DNA from: Prevotella sp. oral taxon 475
GTDB taxonomy: Bacteria > Bacteroidota > Bacteroidia > Bacteroidales > Bacteroidaceae
Length of the DNA stretch: 64,000 nucleotides
Direction of reading: 5' to 3'
NCBI RefSeq assembly: GCF_018127805.1
Contig: NZ_CP072334.1
Location: forward strand, 1,590,001 to 1,654,000
The notes beneath the pieces are model-generated. The model worked only from the letters and a program-made list of their open reading frames with translations. It ran no database searches and was not told the origin of the DNA. A program made the translations under genes and the position numbers. Below, one piece after another: positions 1 to 7,835 of this stretch. Position 1 is the first letter of the stretch, and the number at the start of each line of letters is the position of its first letter.

Positions 1-67
1 AACATACATTTACATTCGTTTTCCAAACCTGTTGCGCAGTCGATGTCTGCGCATTGCACATTGCCTG

Positions 68-75
68 CAAAGTTA
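68..75 (-). promoter_or_regulatory. Possible -7 box for a gene left of the window
   Basis: On the minus strand these bases read TAACTTTG, matching the Bacteroidetes -7 consensus TAnnTTTG. The gene it would drive lies off the left edge. I saw no clear -33 TTTG at the right distance, so this is a weak call. Confidence 0.35.
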
Positions 76-267
76 GTGTTTTTCTTTCGATTCCTCTCTA
101 CAAAAGACTTACAAAATGGAATGTCTCGCCTCAGAACGCCTTTACTGCCCTTATCTCTCTCTTCTTTCCATCGACAAATGGCAAAACAGTACCCATTAAG
201 AAGACCTCTTCAATCTTTTTCCCCACCTTTGCAATCCGTTGATATTCAACGGTTTTATCAACCACCT

Positions 268-355
268 TTCAAAAGCTTAGTTTTTGCACTTCAAAAGCTA
301 AGAAAACGCCCTGCAAAAGCTAAGAAAATGCCCTGCAAAAGCTAAGAAAATGCAA
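268..355. repeat. 22-base tandem repeat, four units
   Basis: Four consecutive units of exactly 22 bases share the core CAAAAGCTAAGAAAA, with the first unit most divergent. The core contains the near-palindrome AAGCTT/AGCT. The period matches the repeats at about 32.6 kb and 56.6-57.3 kb, although the sequences differ. Confidence 0.8.
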
Positions 356-505
356 CACAAAAAACAAGAGAATGGAAAGCCGGTGTAGAGCGTCTCCGTT
401 TCTTTCTGTTCCGTTCTATTTTTCAAGAAAGATGTCTTGACATTTGTTTTTCCGGGTTCATACCTAAAAATAATGAGGGGTAAATACACATTTTGTAATA
501 TAGAG

Positions 506-537
506 TTTGCAAATTAGAGAATTAACCACTACCTTTG
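506..537 (+). promoter_or_regulatory. Promoter of the AAA ATPase gene
   Basis: TTTG at 506-509, then 20 bases, then TACCTTTG at 530-537. This matches the Bacteroidetes housekeeping promoter exactly and lies 35 bases before the ATPase start codon. Confidence 0.8.
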
Positions 538-572
538 CAACGGTTTAACAGCAAATAGAAGCAGCAATAAAG

Positions 573-1760
573 ATGGAGGCTTTCTTTCGTACCCATACCT
601 ATCTTGTGGAGCATACCCATGCTACATTGCGTCGCACCCTGATGGATGAGATAGATTGGAACGACCGTATGATTGGCGTGAAGGGTACACGCGGCGTGGG
701 AAAAACCACGTTTCTGCTGCAATATGCCAAAGAAATGTTTGGCCCGACAGATCGACAGTGCCTTTACATCAACATGAACAACTTCTATTTCCAATGCAGA
801 GGCATTGCCGACTTTGCTGCCGACTTTGTGGCCCGCGGCGGAAAGGTGTTACTCATCGATCAGGTTTTTAAACAACCCAACTGGAGCAGAGAGCTAAGGA
901 AGTGTTATGACCGGTATCCGAAACTGAAAATCGTCTTCACCGGATCGAGCGTAATGCGACTTAAAGACGAGAATCCCGAGCTGAACGGCATCGTCAAGAG
1001 CTATAACTTACGCGGATTTTCATTCAGAGAGTATCTCAATCTGCAGGTCGGCAGTCATTTCAAGCCCTATACGCTGAACGAGATTCTCGCCCACCACGAG
1101 CAGATTGTCAAAGAGATTCTGCCCATCGTGAGCCCTTTGAAATACTTTAAAGACTATATCCACCATGGCTTCTACCCTTTCTTCTTGGAGCAACGCAACT
1201 TTTCGGAGAACCTGCTCAAGACGATGAACATGATGACCGAGGTGGATATTCTGCTCATCAAACAGATAGACTTAAAATATCTCACGAAAATAAAGAAGCT
1301 GTTCTACTTGTTGTCGCTCAGCCCCACGAAAGCTCCTAACATCAGTCAGTTGGCATTAGATATCGAGACAAGTCGCGCCACGGTGATGAACTATATCAAA
1401 TATCTGGCCGACGCACGCCTCATCAATATGCTGTATCCTGTGGGAGAAGAGTTTCCCAAAAAGCCCTCGCGCATCATGATGCAGAATCCTAATCTGCTGT
1501 ATGCCATCTATCCCATTGTGGCAGACGAGCAAATGCTGATGGAGACCTTCTTTGTCAATGCGCTATGGAAAGATCATCTGGTGAATCAAGCTAACAAAGA
1601 ACAGTACTATTTCGTAGATGCAAACAAGAAATTCCGCATTTGCGATGCGCAAACCACCAATAAAATCAGATACAATCCCGACATCATTTACGCCCGATAC
1701 AACACAGAGGTGGGAAAAGATCATAAAATTCCCCTGTGGCTATTGGGCTTTTTGTATTGA
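573..1760 (+). CDS. AAA-family ATPase (AAA_14 type), function unknown
   Basis: A 395-residue protein with a Walker A motif GTRGVGKTT at about residues 34-42 and a Walker B-like stretch VLLIDQVF near residue 95. TGSS at about residue 128 fits a sensor position. The second half holds a helix-turn-helix-like segment (TSRATVMNYIKYLADARLI, about residues 270-290), followed by a C-terminal part seen in AAA_14/DUF4143 proteins. These proteins are abundant in Bacteroidetes and have no settled role; links to nucleic acids or toxin-antitoxin systems are guesses. It has its own strong promoter and stands alone. The start is the first ATG after the promoter. The family call is fairly safe and the function is unknown. 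Confidence 0.8.
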   Translation: MEAFFRTHTYLVEHTHATLRRTLMDEIDWNDRMIGVKGTRGVGKTTFLLQYAKEMFGPTDRQCLYINMNNFYFQCRGIADFAADFVARGGKVLLIDQVFKQPNWSRELRKCYDRYPKLKIVFTGSSVMRLKDENPELNGIVKSYNLRGFSFREYLNLQVGSHFKPYTLNEILAHHEQIVKEILPIVSPLKYFKDYIHHGFYPFFLEQRNFSENLLKTMNMMTEVDILLIKQIDLKYLTKIKKLFYLLSLSPTKAPNISQLALDIETSRATVMNYIKYLADARLINMLYPVGEEFPKKPSRIMMQNPNLLYAIYPIVADEQMLMETFFVNALWKDHLVNQANKEQYYFVDANKKFRICDAQTTNKIRYNPDIIYARYNTEVGKDHKIPLWLLGFLY

Positions 1761-1844
1761 TTGGGCCTGGCAGACACACAGAGAAAGACGATAGAATGAC
1801 ACATGATCTATAAATACAAATACATTAATTAATATTTTATTGAA

Positions 1845-4800
1845 ATGGCAAAAGAAAAAAAGTTTATCACATGTGATGGTAACGAGGCCGCTGCTCACGT
1901 GAGCTATATGTTCTCCGAGGTAGCTGCTATCTATCCCATCACCCCGTCTTCGCCTATGGCCGAGCACGTAGATACGTGGGCTGCAAGGGGTAGAAAGAAC
2001 CTGTTTGGGCAGACGGTAATGGTTCAGGAAATGCAATCGGAAGGCGGTGCGGCTGGTGCTATGCACGGTTCGCTGCAAGCTGGCGCACTGACTACCACCT
2101 TTACGGCATCGCAGGGTTTGCTGCTGATGATCCCCAATATGTACAAGATTGCCGGCGAAATGCTGCCTTGCGTGTTCGACGTGTCGGCTCGCGCCATCGC
2201 ATCGCACGCCCTTTGTATCTTCGGCGACCACTCCGACGTGATGGCTTGCCGCCAAACGGGTTTTGCGATGTTCTGTTCGGGCTCGGTACAAGAGGTGATG
2301 GACCTCACGGCTGTTCCTCATTTGGCAACGCTCCGCACAAGCATTCCCTTCGTCAACTTCTTCGACGGTTTCCGCACTTCTCACGAATATCAGAAGATTG
2401 AACTGATAGATCAAGACGAGATTGCCAAGCTGGTCAACCCCGAAGACATCAAGCGATTCCGCGATCGCGCGCTGTCGCCCGAACGTCCCGTTACTCGCGG
2501 TACGGCCGAAAACCCCGAAACGTTCTTCACACACCGTGAGGCTTGTAACCAATATTACGAGAACATTCCCGAGGTGGTTGAAGAATACCTCGGTAAGATT
2601 TCGGAAATAACAGGCCGCGAATACCACCTCTTCTCTTATTATGGCGCACAAGATGCCGAGAATATCATCATCTTGATGGGTTCGGCTACCGAAGCTGCCC
2701 GCGAAGCCATCGACTATCAGATGAAGCAAGGTAAGAAGGTGGGTATGATTTCGGTTCACCTGTACCGTCCTTTCTCTGTGAAGCACCTGTTGGCTGCCGT
2801 TCCCAAGACGGTGAAACGTATTGCCGTGCTCGACCGCACGAAAGAACCGGGTGCTGAAGGCGAACCGCTGTACCTCGATGTAAAGAGTGCTTTCTACGAT
2901 GTAGAGAACAAACCGCTCATCGTTGGCGGACGTTACGGACTGGGTTCTTCGGACACGACACCGGCGAAGATTCTCTCCGTGTTCAACAATCTCGAACTGA
3001 CTGAACCCAAGAACCACTTCACCGTGGGTATCGTAGACGACGTTACATTTACTTCGCTGCCTGCCGTACCCGAGATTCCGATGGGAAGCGAGGGGATTTT
3101 CGAGGCAAAGTTCTACGGATTGGGTGCTGACGGAACTGTTGGAGCCAACAAAAACTCGGTGAAAATCATCGGCGACAACACCAACAAGCACTGTCAAGCC
3201 TACTTCTCTTACGACTCGAAGAAGTCGGGTGGCTTCACTTGTTCGCACCTTCGCTTCGGCGATTCGCCCATCCACTCTACTTATCAGGTGAACACGCCCA
3301 ACTTCGTGGCTTGCCACGTACAGGCTTACCTGAACATGTACGACGTGATTCGCGGTCTACAAAAGAACGGTACGTTCTTGTTGAACACCATCTTCGAGGG
3401 CGACGAGTTGGTTAAATTCATCCCCAACCGCATCAAACGCTACTTCGCCGAGAACAACATCACCGTTTACTATATGAATGCCTCGAAGATTGCACAAGAG
3501 ATTGGGCTGGGCAACCGCACCAACACCATCTTGCAGAGTGCTTTCTTCCGCATCACAGAGGTGATCCCCGTAGACTTGGCCATCGAGCAAATGAAGAAGT
3601 TCATCGTGAAATCGTATGGCAATAAGGGTCAAGACGTGGTGGATAAGAACTATGCAGCCGTTGACCGCGGTGGCGAATACAAAACGCTTGCCGTTGATCC
3701 TGCTTGGGCTAACCTTGCCGATGATGCCGTGGCAGAAGAGGAAGACGTACCCGCATACATCAAGGAGATTGTACGTCCCATCAACGGTCAGTCGGGCGAC
3801 TTGCTCAAAGTGTCCGACTTCGTACGCTACGACATGGTTGACGGTACGATGACCAACGGAGCTTCGGCTTTCGAAAAGCGCGGCGTTGAGGCCTTCAACC
3901 CCGAATGGACTGCCGAAAACTGTATTCAATGTAACAAGTGTGCCTACGTTTGTCCTCACGCTTGTATCCGTCCGTTCGTTCTCGACGAGGAGGAGATGAA
4001 GGGCTTTGAGGACAAGACACTCGAGATGAAAGTTCCCAAGCCGATGGCCGGCATGAACTTCCGCATCCAGGTGAGCGTACTCGATTGCGTGGGTTGCGGC
4101 AACTGTGCCGACGTTTGTCCGGGCAACAAGAACGGTAAGGCATTGGCGATGGTACCCTTCACGCACGACGAACAGCAGATTTCCAACTGGAACTACCTCG
4201 CTAAGAACGTGAAGAGCAAGCAACATCTCATCGACATTAAGAGCAATGTGAAGAACTCGCAGTTTGCCCAGCCGCTCTTCGAATTCTCGGGAGCTTGTGC
4301 AGGTTGCGGCGAAACGCCTTACGTGAAACTTGTTTCGCAACTCTATGGCGACCGCGAAATGATTGCCAACGCCACGGGTTGTTCGTCTATCTACTCCGCT
4401 TCTATCCCCTCGACGCCTTACACCACCAACGAGGCTGGTCAAGGTCCTGCCTTCGACAACTCATTGTTCGAAGACTTCTGCGAGTTTGGTATGGGTATGG
4501 CATTGGGTAATAAAAAGATGCGCGAACGCATCGTGATGCTGCTTTCCGACCTCTTGACCAACGACAAGGTGTCTGCCGAGTTGAAGGAAGCTGCCACCGA
4601 ATGGCTCAACACCAAAGACGACGCCGACGCTTCGAAAGTTTCGAGTGCAAAACTCAAACCCCTTATCGAAGCAGGTGCTGCCAAAGGTTGTGAGACTTGT
4701 GCCGAACTGAAGACGCTCGACCACTATCTCGTTAAGCGTTCGCAATGGATTATCGGTGGTGACGGTGCTTCTTACGACATCGGTTACGGCGGACTGGACC

Positions 4801-5420
4801 ACGTGATTGCTTCGGGCGAAGACGTCAACATCCTTGTGCTCGACACAGAGGTTTACTCTAACACGGGTGGACAAAGCTCTAAGTCGACACCTCTTGGTGC
4901 CATCGCCCAGTTTGCCGCCCAAGGTAAGCGCATCCGTAAGAAAGACCTCGGACTGATGGCCACCACCTACGGTTACGTTTATGTGGCTCAGGTAGCCATG
5001 GGTGCCGACCAAGCGCAGACCTTCAAGGCTATTCGCGAGGCCGAGGCCTATCCCGGACCATCGCTCATCATTGCCTACGCACCTTGTATCAACCACGGAC
5101 TGAAGGCAGGTATGGGTAAGAGTCAGGCCGAAGAGGCTAACGCTGTTGCTGCCGGCTACTGGCACTTATGGCGTTACAACCCACTGTTGGCCGACGAAGG
5201 CAAAAACCCCTTCACACTCGACTCGAAAGAGCCCGACTGGACGAAGTTCCACGACTTCCTCCTGGGCGAGGTGCGTTATCTCTCCGTGAAGAAAGCTTAT
5301 CCCAAGGAAGCCGAAGAACTCTTCAAGGCTGCCGAAGAGATGGCCAAACTTCGCTACAAGAGCTACGTTCGCAAGTCGAAAGAAGATTGGAGTAAAGACG
5401 AGGACGAGTCTGCGGCCTAA
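1845..5420 (+). CDS. nifJ: Pyruvate:ferredoxin (flavodoxin) oxidoreductase
   Basis: A single-chain PFOR of 1191 residues, the usual length. It oxidises pyruvate with CoA to acetyl-CoA and CO2 and passes electrons to ferredoxin, a central step in anaerobic energy metabolism. The N-terminal domain starts ITCDGNEAAAHVSYMFSE. Two 4Fe-4S motifs follow (CIQCNKC about 693, CVGCGNC about 748), then the third-cluster and TPP region with CAGCGE near 818. The TPP pyrophosphate motif is GDGASYDIGYGG near 973, followed by SNTGGQSSKST. The protein is soluble and cytoplasmic. No consensus promoter is visible in the 84 bases upstream, but the A/T-rich run just before ATG is typical. A strong terminator follows. 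Codon use resembles that of highly expressed genes. Confidence 0.98.
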   Translation: MAKEKKFITCDGNEAAAHVSYMFSEVAAIYPITPSSPMAEHVDTWAARGRKNLFGQTVMVQEMQSEGGAAGAMHGSLQAGALTTTFTASQGLLLMIPNMYKIAGEMLPCVFDVSARAIASHALCIFGDHSDVMACRQTGFAMFCSGSVQEVMDLTAVPHLATLRTSIPFVNFFDGFRTSHEYQKIELIDQDEIAKLVNPEDIKRFRDRALSPERPVTRGTAENPETFFTHREACNQYYENIPEVVEEYLGKISEITGREYHLFSYYGAQDAENIIILMGSATEAAREAIDYQMKQGKKVGMISVHLYRPFSVKHLLAAVPKTVKRIAVLDRTKEPGAEGEPLYLDVKSAFYDVENKPLIVGGRYGLGSSDTTPAKILSVFNNLELTEPKNHFTVGIVDDVTFTSLPAVPEIPMGSEGIFEAKFYGLGADGTVGANKNSVKIIGDNTNKHCQAYFSYDSKKSGGFTCSHLRFGDSPIHSTYQVNTPNFVACHVQAYLNMYDVIRGLQKNGTFLLNTIFEGDELVKFIPNRIKRYFAENNITVYYMNASKIAQEIGLGNRTNTILQSAFFRITEVIPVDLAIEQMKKFIVKSYGNKGQDVVDKNYAAVDRGGEYKTLAVDPAWANLADDAVAEEEDVPAYIKEIVRPINGQSGDLLKVSDFVRYDMVDGTMTNGASAFEKRGVEAFNPEWTAENCIQCNKCAYVCPHACIRPFVLDEEEMKGFEDKTLEMKVPKPMAGMNFRIQVSVLDCVGCGNCADVCPGNKNGKALAMVPFTHDEQQISNWNYLAKNVKSKQHLIDIKSNVKNSQFAQPLFEFSGACAGCGETPYVKLVSQLYGDREMIANATGCSSIYSASIPSTPYTTNEAGQGPAFDNSLFEDFCEFGMGMALGNKKMRERIVMLLSDLLTNDKVSAELKEAATEWLNTKDDADASKVSSAKLKPLIEAGAAKGCETCAELKTLDHYLVKRSQWIIGGDGASYDIGYGGLDHVIASGEDVNILVLDTEVYSNTGGQSSKSTPLGAIAQFAAQGKRIRKKDLGLMATTYGYVYVAQVAMGADQAQTFKAIREAEAYPGPSLIIAYAPCINHGLKAGMGKSQAEEANAVAAGYWHLWRYNPLLADEGKNPFTLDSKEPDWTKFHDFLLGEVRYLSVKKAYPKEAEELFKAAEEMAKLRYKSYVRKSKEDWSKDEDESAA

Positions 5421-5450
5421 CGCCACGTCTTGTCCCCGCCCCCTCAACCA

Positions 5451-5489
5451 AAGGGAGATGCGCCTTAACGAGCGCATCTCCCTTTTTTG
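5451..5489 (+). terminator. Intrinsic terminator of nifJ
   Basis: A perfect 14-base stem (AAAGGGAGATGCGC and its complement) with an 8-base loop runs into a T tract. It lies 30 bases past the nifJ stop codon and just ahead of the 41-base repeat array. Confidence 0.9.
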
Positions 5490-5539
5490 TAGAACGTTTT
5501 TCTGTCAACGACAGAGGAGGCAGCGAGATCTGCGGAAGC

Positions 5540-6006
5540 TACTGTACCCTACGAAACCATCGCGGAGGAAAAAATGGCGTTACTGTACCCTACAAAACCG
5601 CCGCGGAGGCAAAAATGGCGCTACTGTACCCTACAAAACCGCCGCGGAGGCAAAAATGGCGTTACTGTACCCTACAAAATCGTCGCGGAGGCAAAAATGG
5701 CGTTACTGTACCCTACAAAACCGCCGCGGAGGCAAAAATAGTGCTACTGTACCCTACAAAACCGCCGCGGAGACCAAAATGGTGTTACTGAACTGTTCAA
5801 AACCGCCGCGGAGACCAAAATGGGGCTACTGAACTGTTCAGAACCGCCGCGGAGACCAAAATGGGGCTACTGAACTGTTCAGAACGACCGCGGAGACCAA
5901 AATGGGGCTACTGAACTGTTCAAAACCGCCGCGGAGACCAAAATGGTGTTACTGAACTGTTCAGAACCGCCGCGGAGACCAAAATGGTGCTACTGAACTG
6001 TTCAGA
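5540..6006. repeat. 41-base dyad array 1, 12 units
   Basis: Twelve tandem units with dyad centres every 41 bases from 5548 to 5999, with no drift (11 intervals of exactly 41). The spacer contains CCGCGGAGGCAAAAATGG or CCGCGGAGACCAAAATGG. The first six units carry the dyad TGTA-CCC-TACA. The last six carry CTGAAC-T-GTTCAG. The switch between dyad types occurs once, mid-array. It lies between the convergent nifJ and DUF4301 genes. A long frame through it is an artefact, because 41 is not a multiple of three. Confidence 0.95.
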
Positions 6007-6035
6007 ACCTCCTCTTCCTCCTCGATATTCAAAGA

Positions 6036-7565
6036 TCAATTGGAAACTGATTGGTGTTCGGGGCGCAACAAGTCGTTCACCGTCTTGACGGGATTGAACG
6101 TAGAGAGCGGCACTTCTACAAAAATCGTGTTCCAACGGCTCATCGCGCCGTTCCACAATCCCGGCAGTTCGAGTGCCTTGAGCGTTCTTCCGTTCTTGCT
6201 CTTCGAACTGATGAAACCCGTGGCGGGATCGACGAAATCGGGCAGGTGGAAAGGCTGCCCCTGATAGTTGCGCAGACCGCAAACCAAATCGACGGGATTG
6301 AAGTGCGTGCCCTCGCGAAACATACGCATGGCATCGGCATTGGCACTATCGATCTGGCTGCTCTCGAGAATTTGCAGACTCACCGTCCCATCGGCCTCAT
6401 CGATGAGGAAAGGACCACCGCCGGGTTCACCCACATTCTTTACCACACCGCATACGCGCAGGGGGCGATTGAGCTTGGAACGAAGATAGGTAGAGAGTTC
6501 GGCATCGGTGAGCGATCGGGTATCGTCACGACGACAACAGAGATCGTCGTTGAGGAAACGGGCCATCTCGTCGAGTTGCGGCCGGGAGCATCGACCCGAG
6601 TCGAGCAGTCGGAGATAGCCAAAGGCGCGTTGCTGCAATTCGACAAGGATTCCGGCCAAGAGCTGCTTGTAGACGACGGTATCGGGCTTGAGACGGTCGG
6701 GCACCACGTTGTCGATATTCTTGATAAAGACCACATCGCCCTCCACCTCGTTCAGATTTTGAATGAGCGCACCATGTCCGCCGGGTCGGAAGAGCAACGT
6801 TCCGTCTTCGTTCCGGAAAGGCGTATGGTCGGGATTGGCGGCGAGGGTGTCGGTGGAGGATTTCTGCTCGGAAAACGAGACGTTGAAGCGCACGCCGTAA
6901 GTGCGTTCATAGATGCCGACCTTTTCGGCCACCTTGGCCTGGAAAAGAGGCAGATGTTCGTGCGAAACGGTGAAGTGCACGTTGGCCTCCCCGCCCGAAG
7001 CGGCATAGAGCGCAGCTTCCACCAAATGCTCTTCGAGCGGCGTGCGCGGGCCGTCGTCATAACTGTGGAAAAGCAGCAGTCCTTTGGGCAGAGCTCCGTA
7101 GTTGAGCCCCTCCGCACCGAGCAACTCTCGCACCACATCCTTGTATCGGCCCGCCTCTACCAACGAGCAGACACTGGCCTGCATGTCGCGCTTGCACACC
7201 CGGCAGAGTTCTTTTCGGAAAGCAAATCCACGACGTTGTTCAAAAAATTCTTTCTCGAAATCGGTGGTCGGCTCGTCATAGTCGGCCTCGAGAAAGGCGA
7301 ACAAATCCTTGAACATCCTACTGGCCGCGCCTGATGCCGGCACAAACTTCACGATTCGATGTCTCTCGTCTTTGTATCGATTCCAGGCACTGATGTAGTG
7401 CGCACGCTGACTTTCGGTGGGTGCCATAATACCATTGCCCACCGATGCCGCCGCCCGCAAACGCAGATAAGGGAATCCTTGACGATGCTGTTGCAGTTGC
7501 CGCTCCACCTCGGCTGGCGAGATGCCCAATGCGGCGATTTGTTGTAGATCTTGTTGTGATAGCAT
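6036..7565 (-). CDS. DUF4301 family protein
   Basis: A 509-residue cytoplasmic protein with no signal peptide. The sequence VKFVPASGAASRMFK near residue 75 resembles the glycine-rich loop of sugar nucleotidyltransferases. A later part, FRPGGHGALIQNLN followed by VVFIKNIDNVVPD (about residues 260-290), resembles the UDP-sugar pyrophosphorylase fold. I recognise this pattern as DUF4301, a Bacteroidetes family without an established function. A nucleotidyltransferase-like role is inference from the motifs only. It has its own consensus promoter and is convergent with nifJ, with array 1 between them. The start is the first ATG after the promoter. Confidence 0.75.
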   Translation of the reverse strand: MLSQQDLQQIAALGISPAEVERQLQQHRQGFPYLRLRAAASVGNGIMAPTESQRAHYISAWNRYKDERHRIVKFVPASGAASRMFKDLFAFLEADYDEPTTDFEKEFFEQRRGFAFRKELCRVCKRDMQASVCSLVEAGRYKDVVRELLGAEGLNYGALPKGLLLFHSYDDGPRTPLEEHLVEAALYAASGGEANVHFTVSHEHLPLFQAKVAEKVGIYERTYGVRFNVSFSEQKSSTDTLAANPDHTPFRNEDGTLLFRPGGHGALIQNLNEVEGDVVFIKNIDNVVPDRLKPDTVVYKQLLAGILVELQQRAFGYLRLLDSGRCSRPQLDEMARFLNDDLCCRRDDTRSLTDAELSTYLRSKLNRPLRVCGVVKNVGEPGGGPFLIDEADGTVSLQILESSQIDSANADAMRMFREGTHFNPVDLVCGLRNYQGQPFHLPDFVDPATGFISSKSKNGRTLKALELPGLWNGAMSRWNTIFVEVPLSTFNPVKTVNDLLRPEHQSVSN

Positions 7566-7625
7566 ATTTGAGTGATTGATTTCTATTGTCTATTCTTAAA
7601 GGTTCATCGATTCTTTAATGCGTCC

Positions 7626-7657
7626 CAAAGTTAAGGATAAAATCCGTAACCGGCAAA
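7626..7657 (-). promoter_or_regulatory. Promoter of the DUF4301 gene
   Basis: On the minus strand, TTTG (7657-7654), 20 bases, then TAACTTTG (7633-7626). This is an exact Bacteroidetes promoter about 60 bases before the DUF4301 start. Confidence 0.8.
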
Positions 7658-7673
7658 ACCACAGTAGAAAGTT

Positions 7674-7737
7674 GACAAGGGGACAAGTTGACAAGTTAAC
7701 AAGTTAACAAGGGGACGAGGGGACAAGTTGACGAGGG
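7674..7737. repeat. 8-base tandem repeat, eight units
   Basis: Eight successive 8-base units alternate between GACAAGGG-like and GACAAGTT-like forms (one is GACGAGGG). The tract lies between the divergent DUF4301 promoter and the TonB receptor promoter, so unit-number changes would alter the spacing upstream of the receptor gene. Confidence 0.85.
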
Positions 7738-7808
7738 GCTTAACCGTTTCCCTTCCGTCACAGCACAGGCCCCGCTCTTCCCACTGAAGATTTATCGATT
7801 ATTTTTCT

Positions 7809-7816
7809 TACATTTG
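7809..7816 (+). promoter_or_regulatory. -7 box of the TonB receptor gene
   Basis: TACATTTG, 20 bases before the receptor start codon, matches the -7 consensus. No good TTTG is found at the -33 position, which may mean activator dependence. No riboswitch-like fold fits the short space between this box and the start codon. Confidence 0.5.
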
Positions 7817-7835
7817 CAGTCGTATTGGCAATCCT

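Larger units (their letters stand above)
1..505. other. Intergenic region without a convincing gene
   Basis: No open frame here looks like a real protein. The stretch holds a probable leftward promoter near 68-75, a 22-base repeat at 268-355, and then the rightward promoter of the ATPase gene. Reading frames of up to 100 codons exist, but they have no recognisable domain and run through the repeats. Confidence 0.6.

Noticed and set aside
43..345. Two overlapping short frames at the left end
   Set aside because: No domain, overlaps with 22-base repeats, low-complexity translation.
1740..3317. A 525-codon minus-strand frame opposite nifJ (and another at 3357-4442)
   Set aside because: Antisense shadow of a highly biased, conserved gene; no recognisable domain and no promoter.
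5458..5832. A 124-codon open frame after nifJ
   Set aside because: It reads through the 41-base array in shifting phase (41 is not divisible by 3) and begins inside the nifJ terminator.
5540..6006. Possible CRISPR array
   Set aside because: Both the dyad and the spacer are repeated; there are no unique spacers and no cas genes in the window.
6051..7334. A 427-codon plus-strand frame opposite the DUF4301 gene
   Set aside because: Antisense shadow; the minus-strand protein has recognisable family motifs and a perfect promoter.
7566..7835. Cobalamin riboswitch before the TonB receptor
   Set aside because: No B12-box-like sequence, and the promoter lies too close to the start codon.
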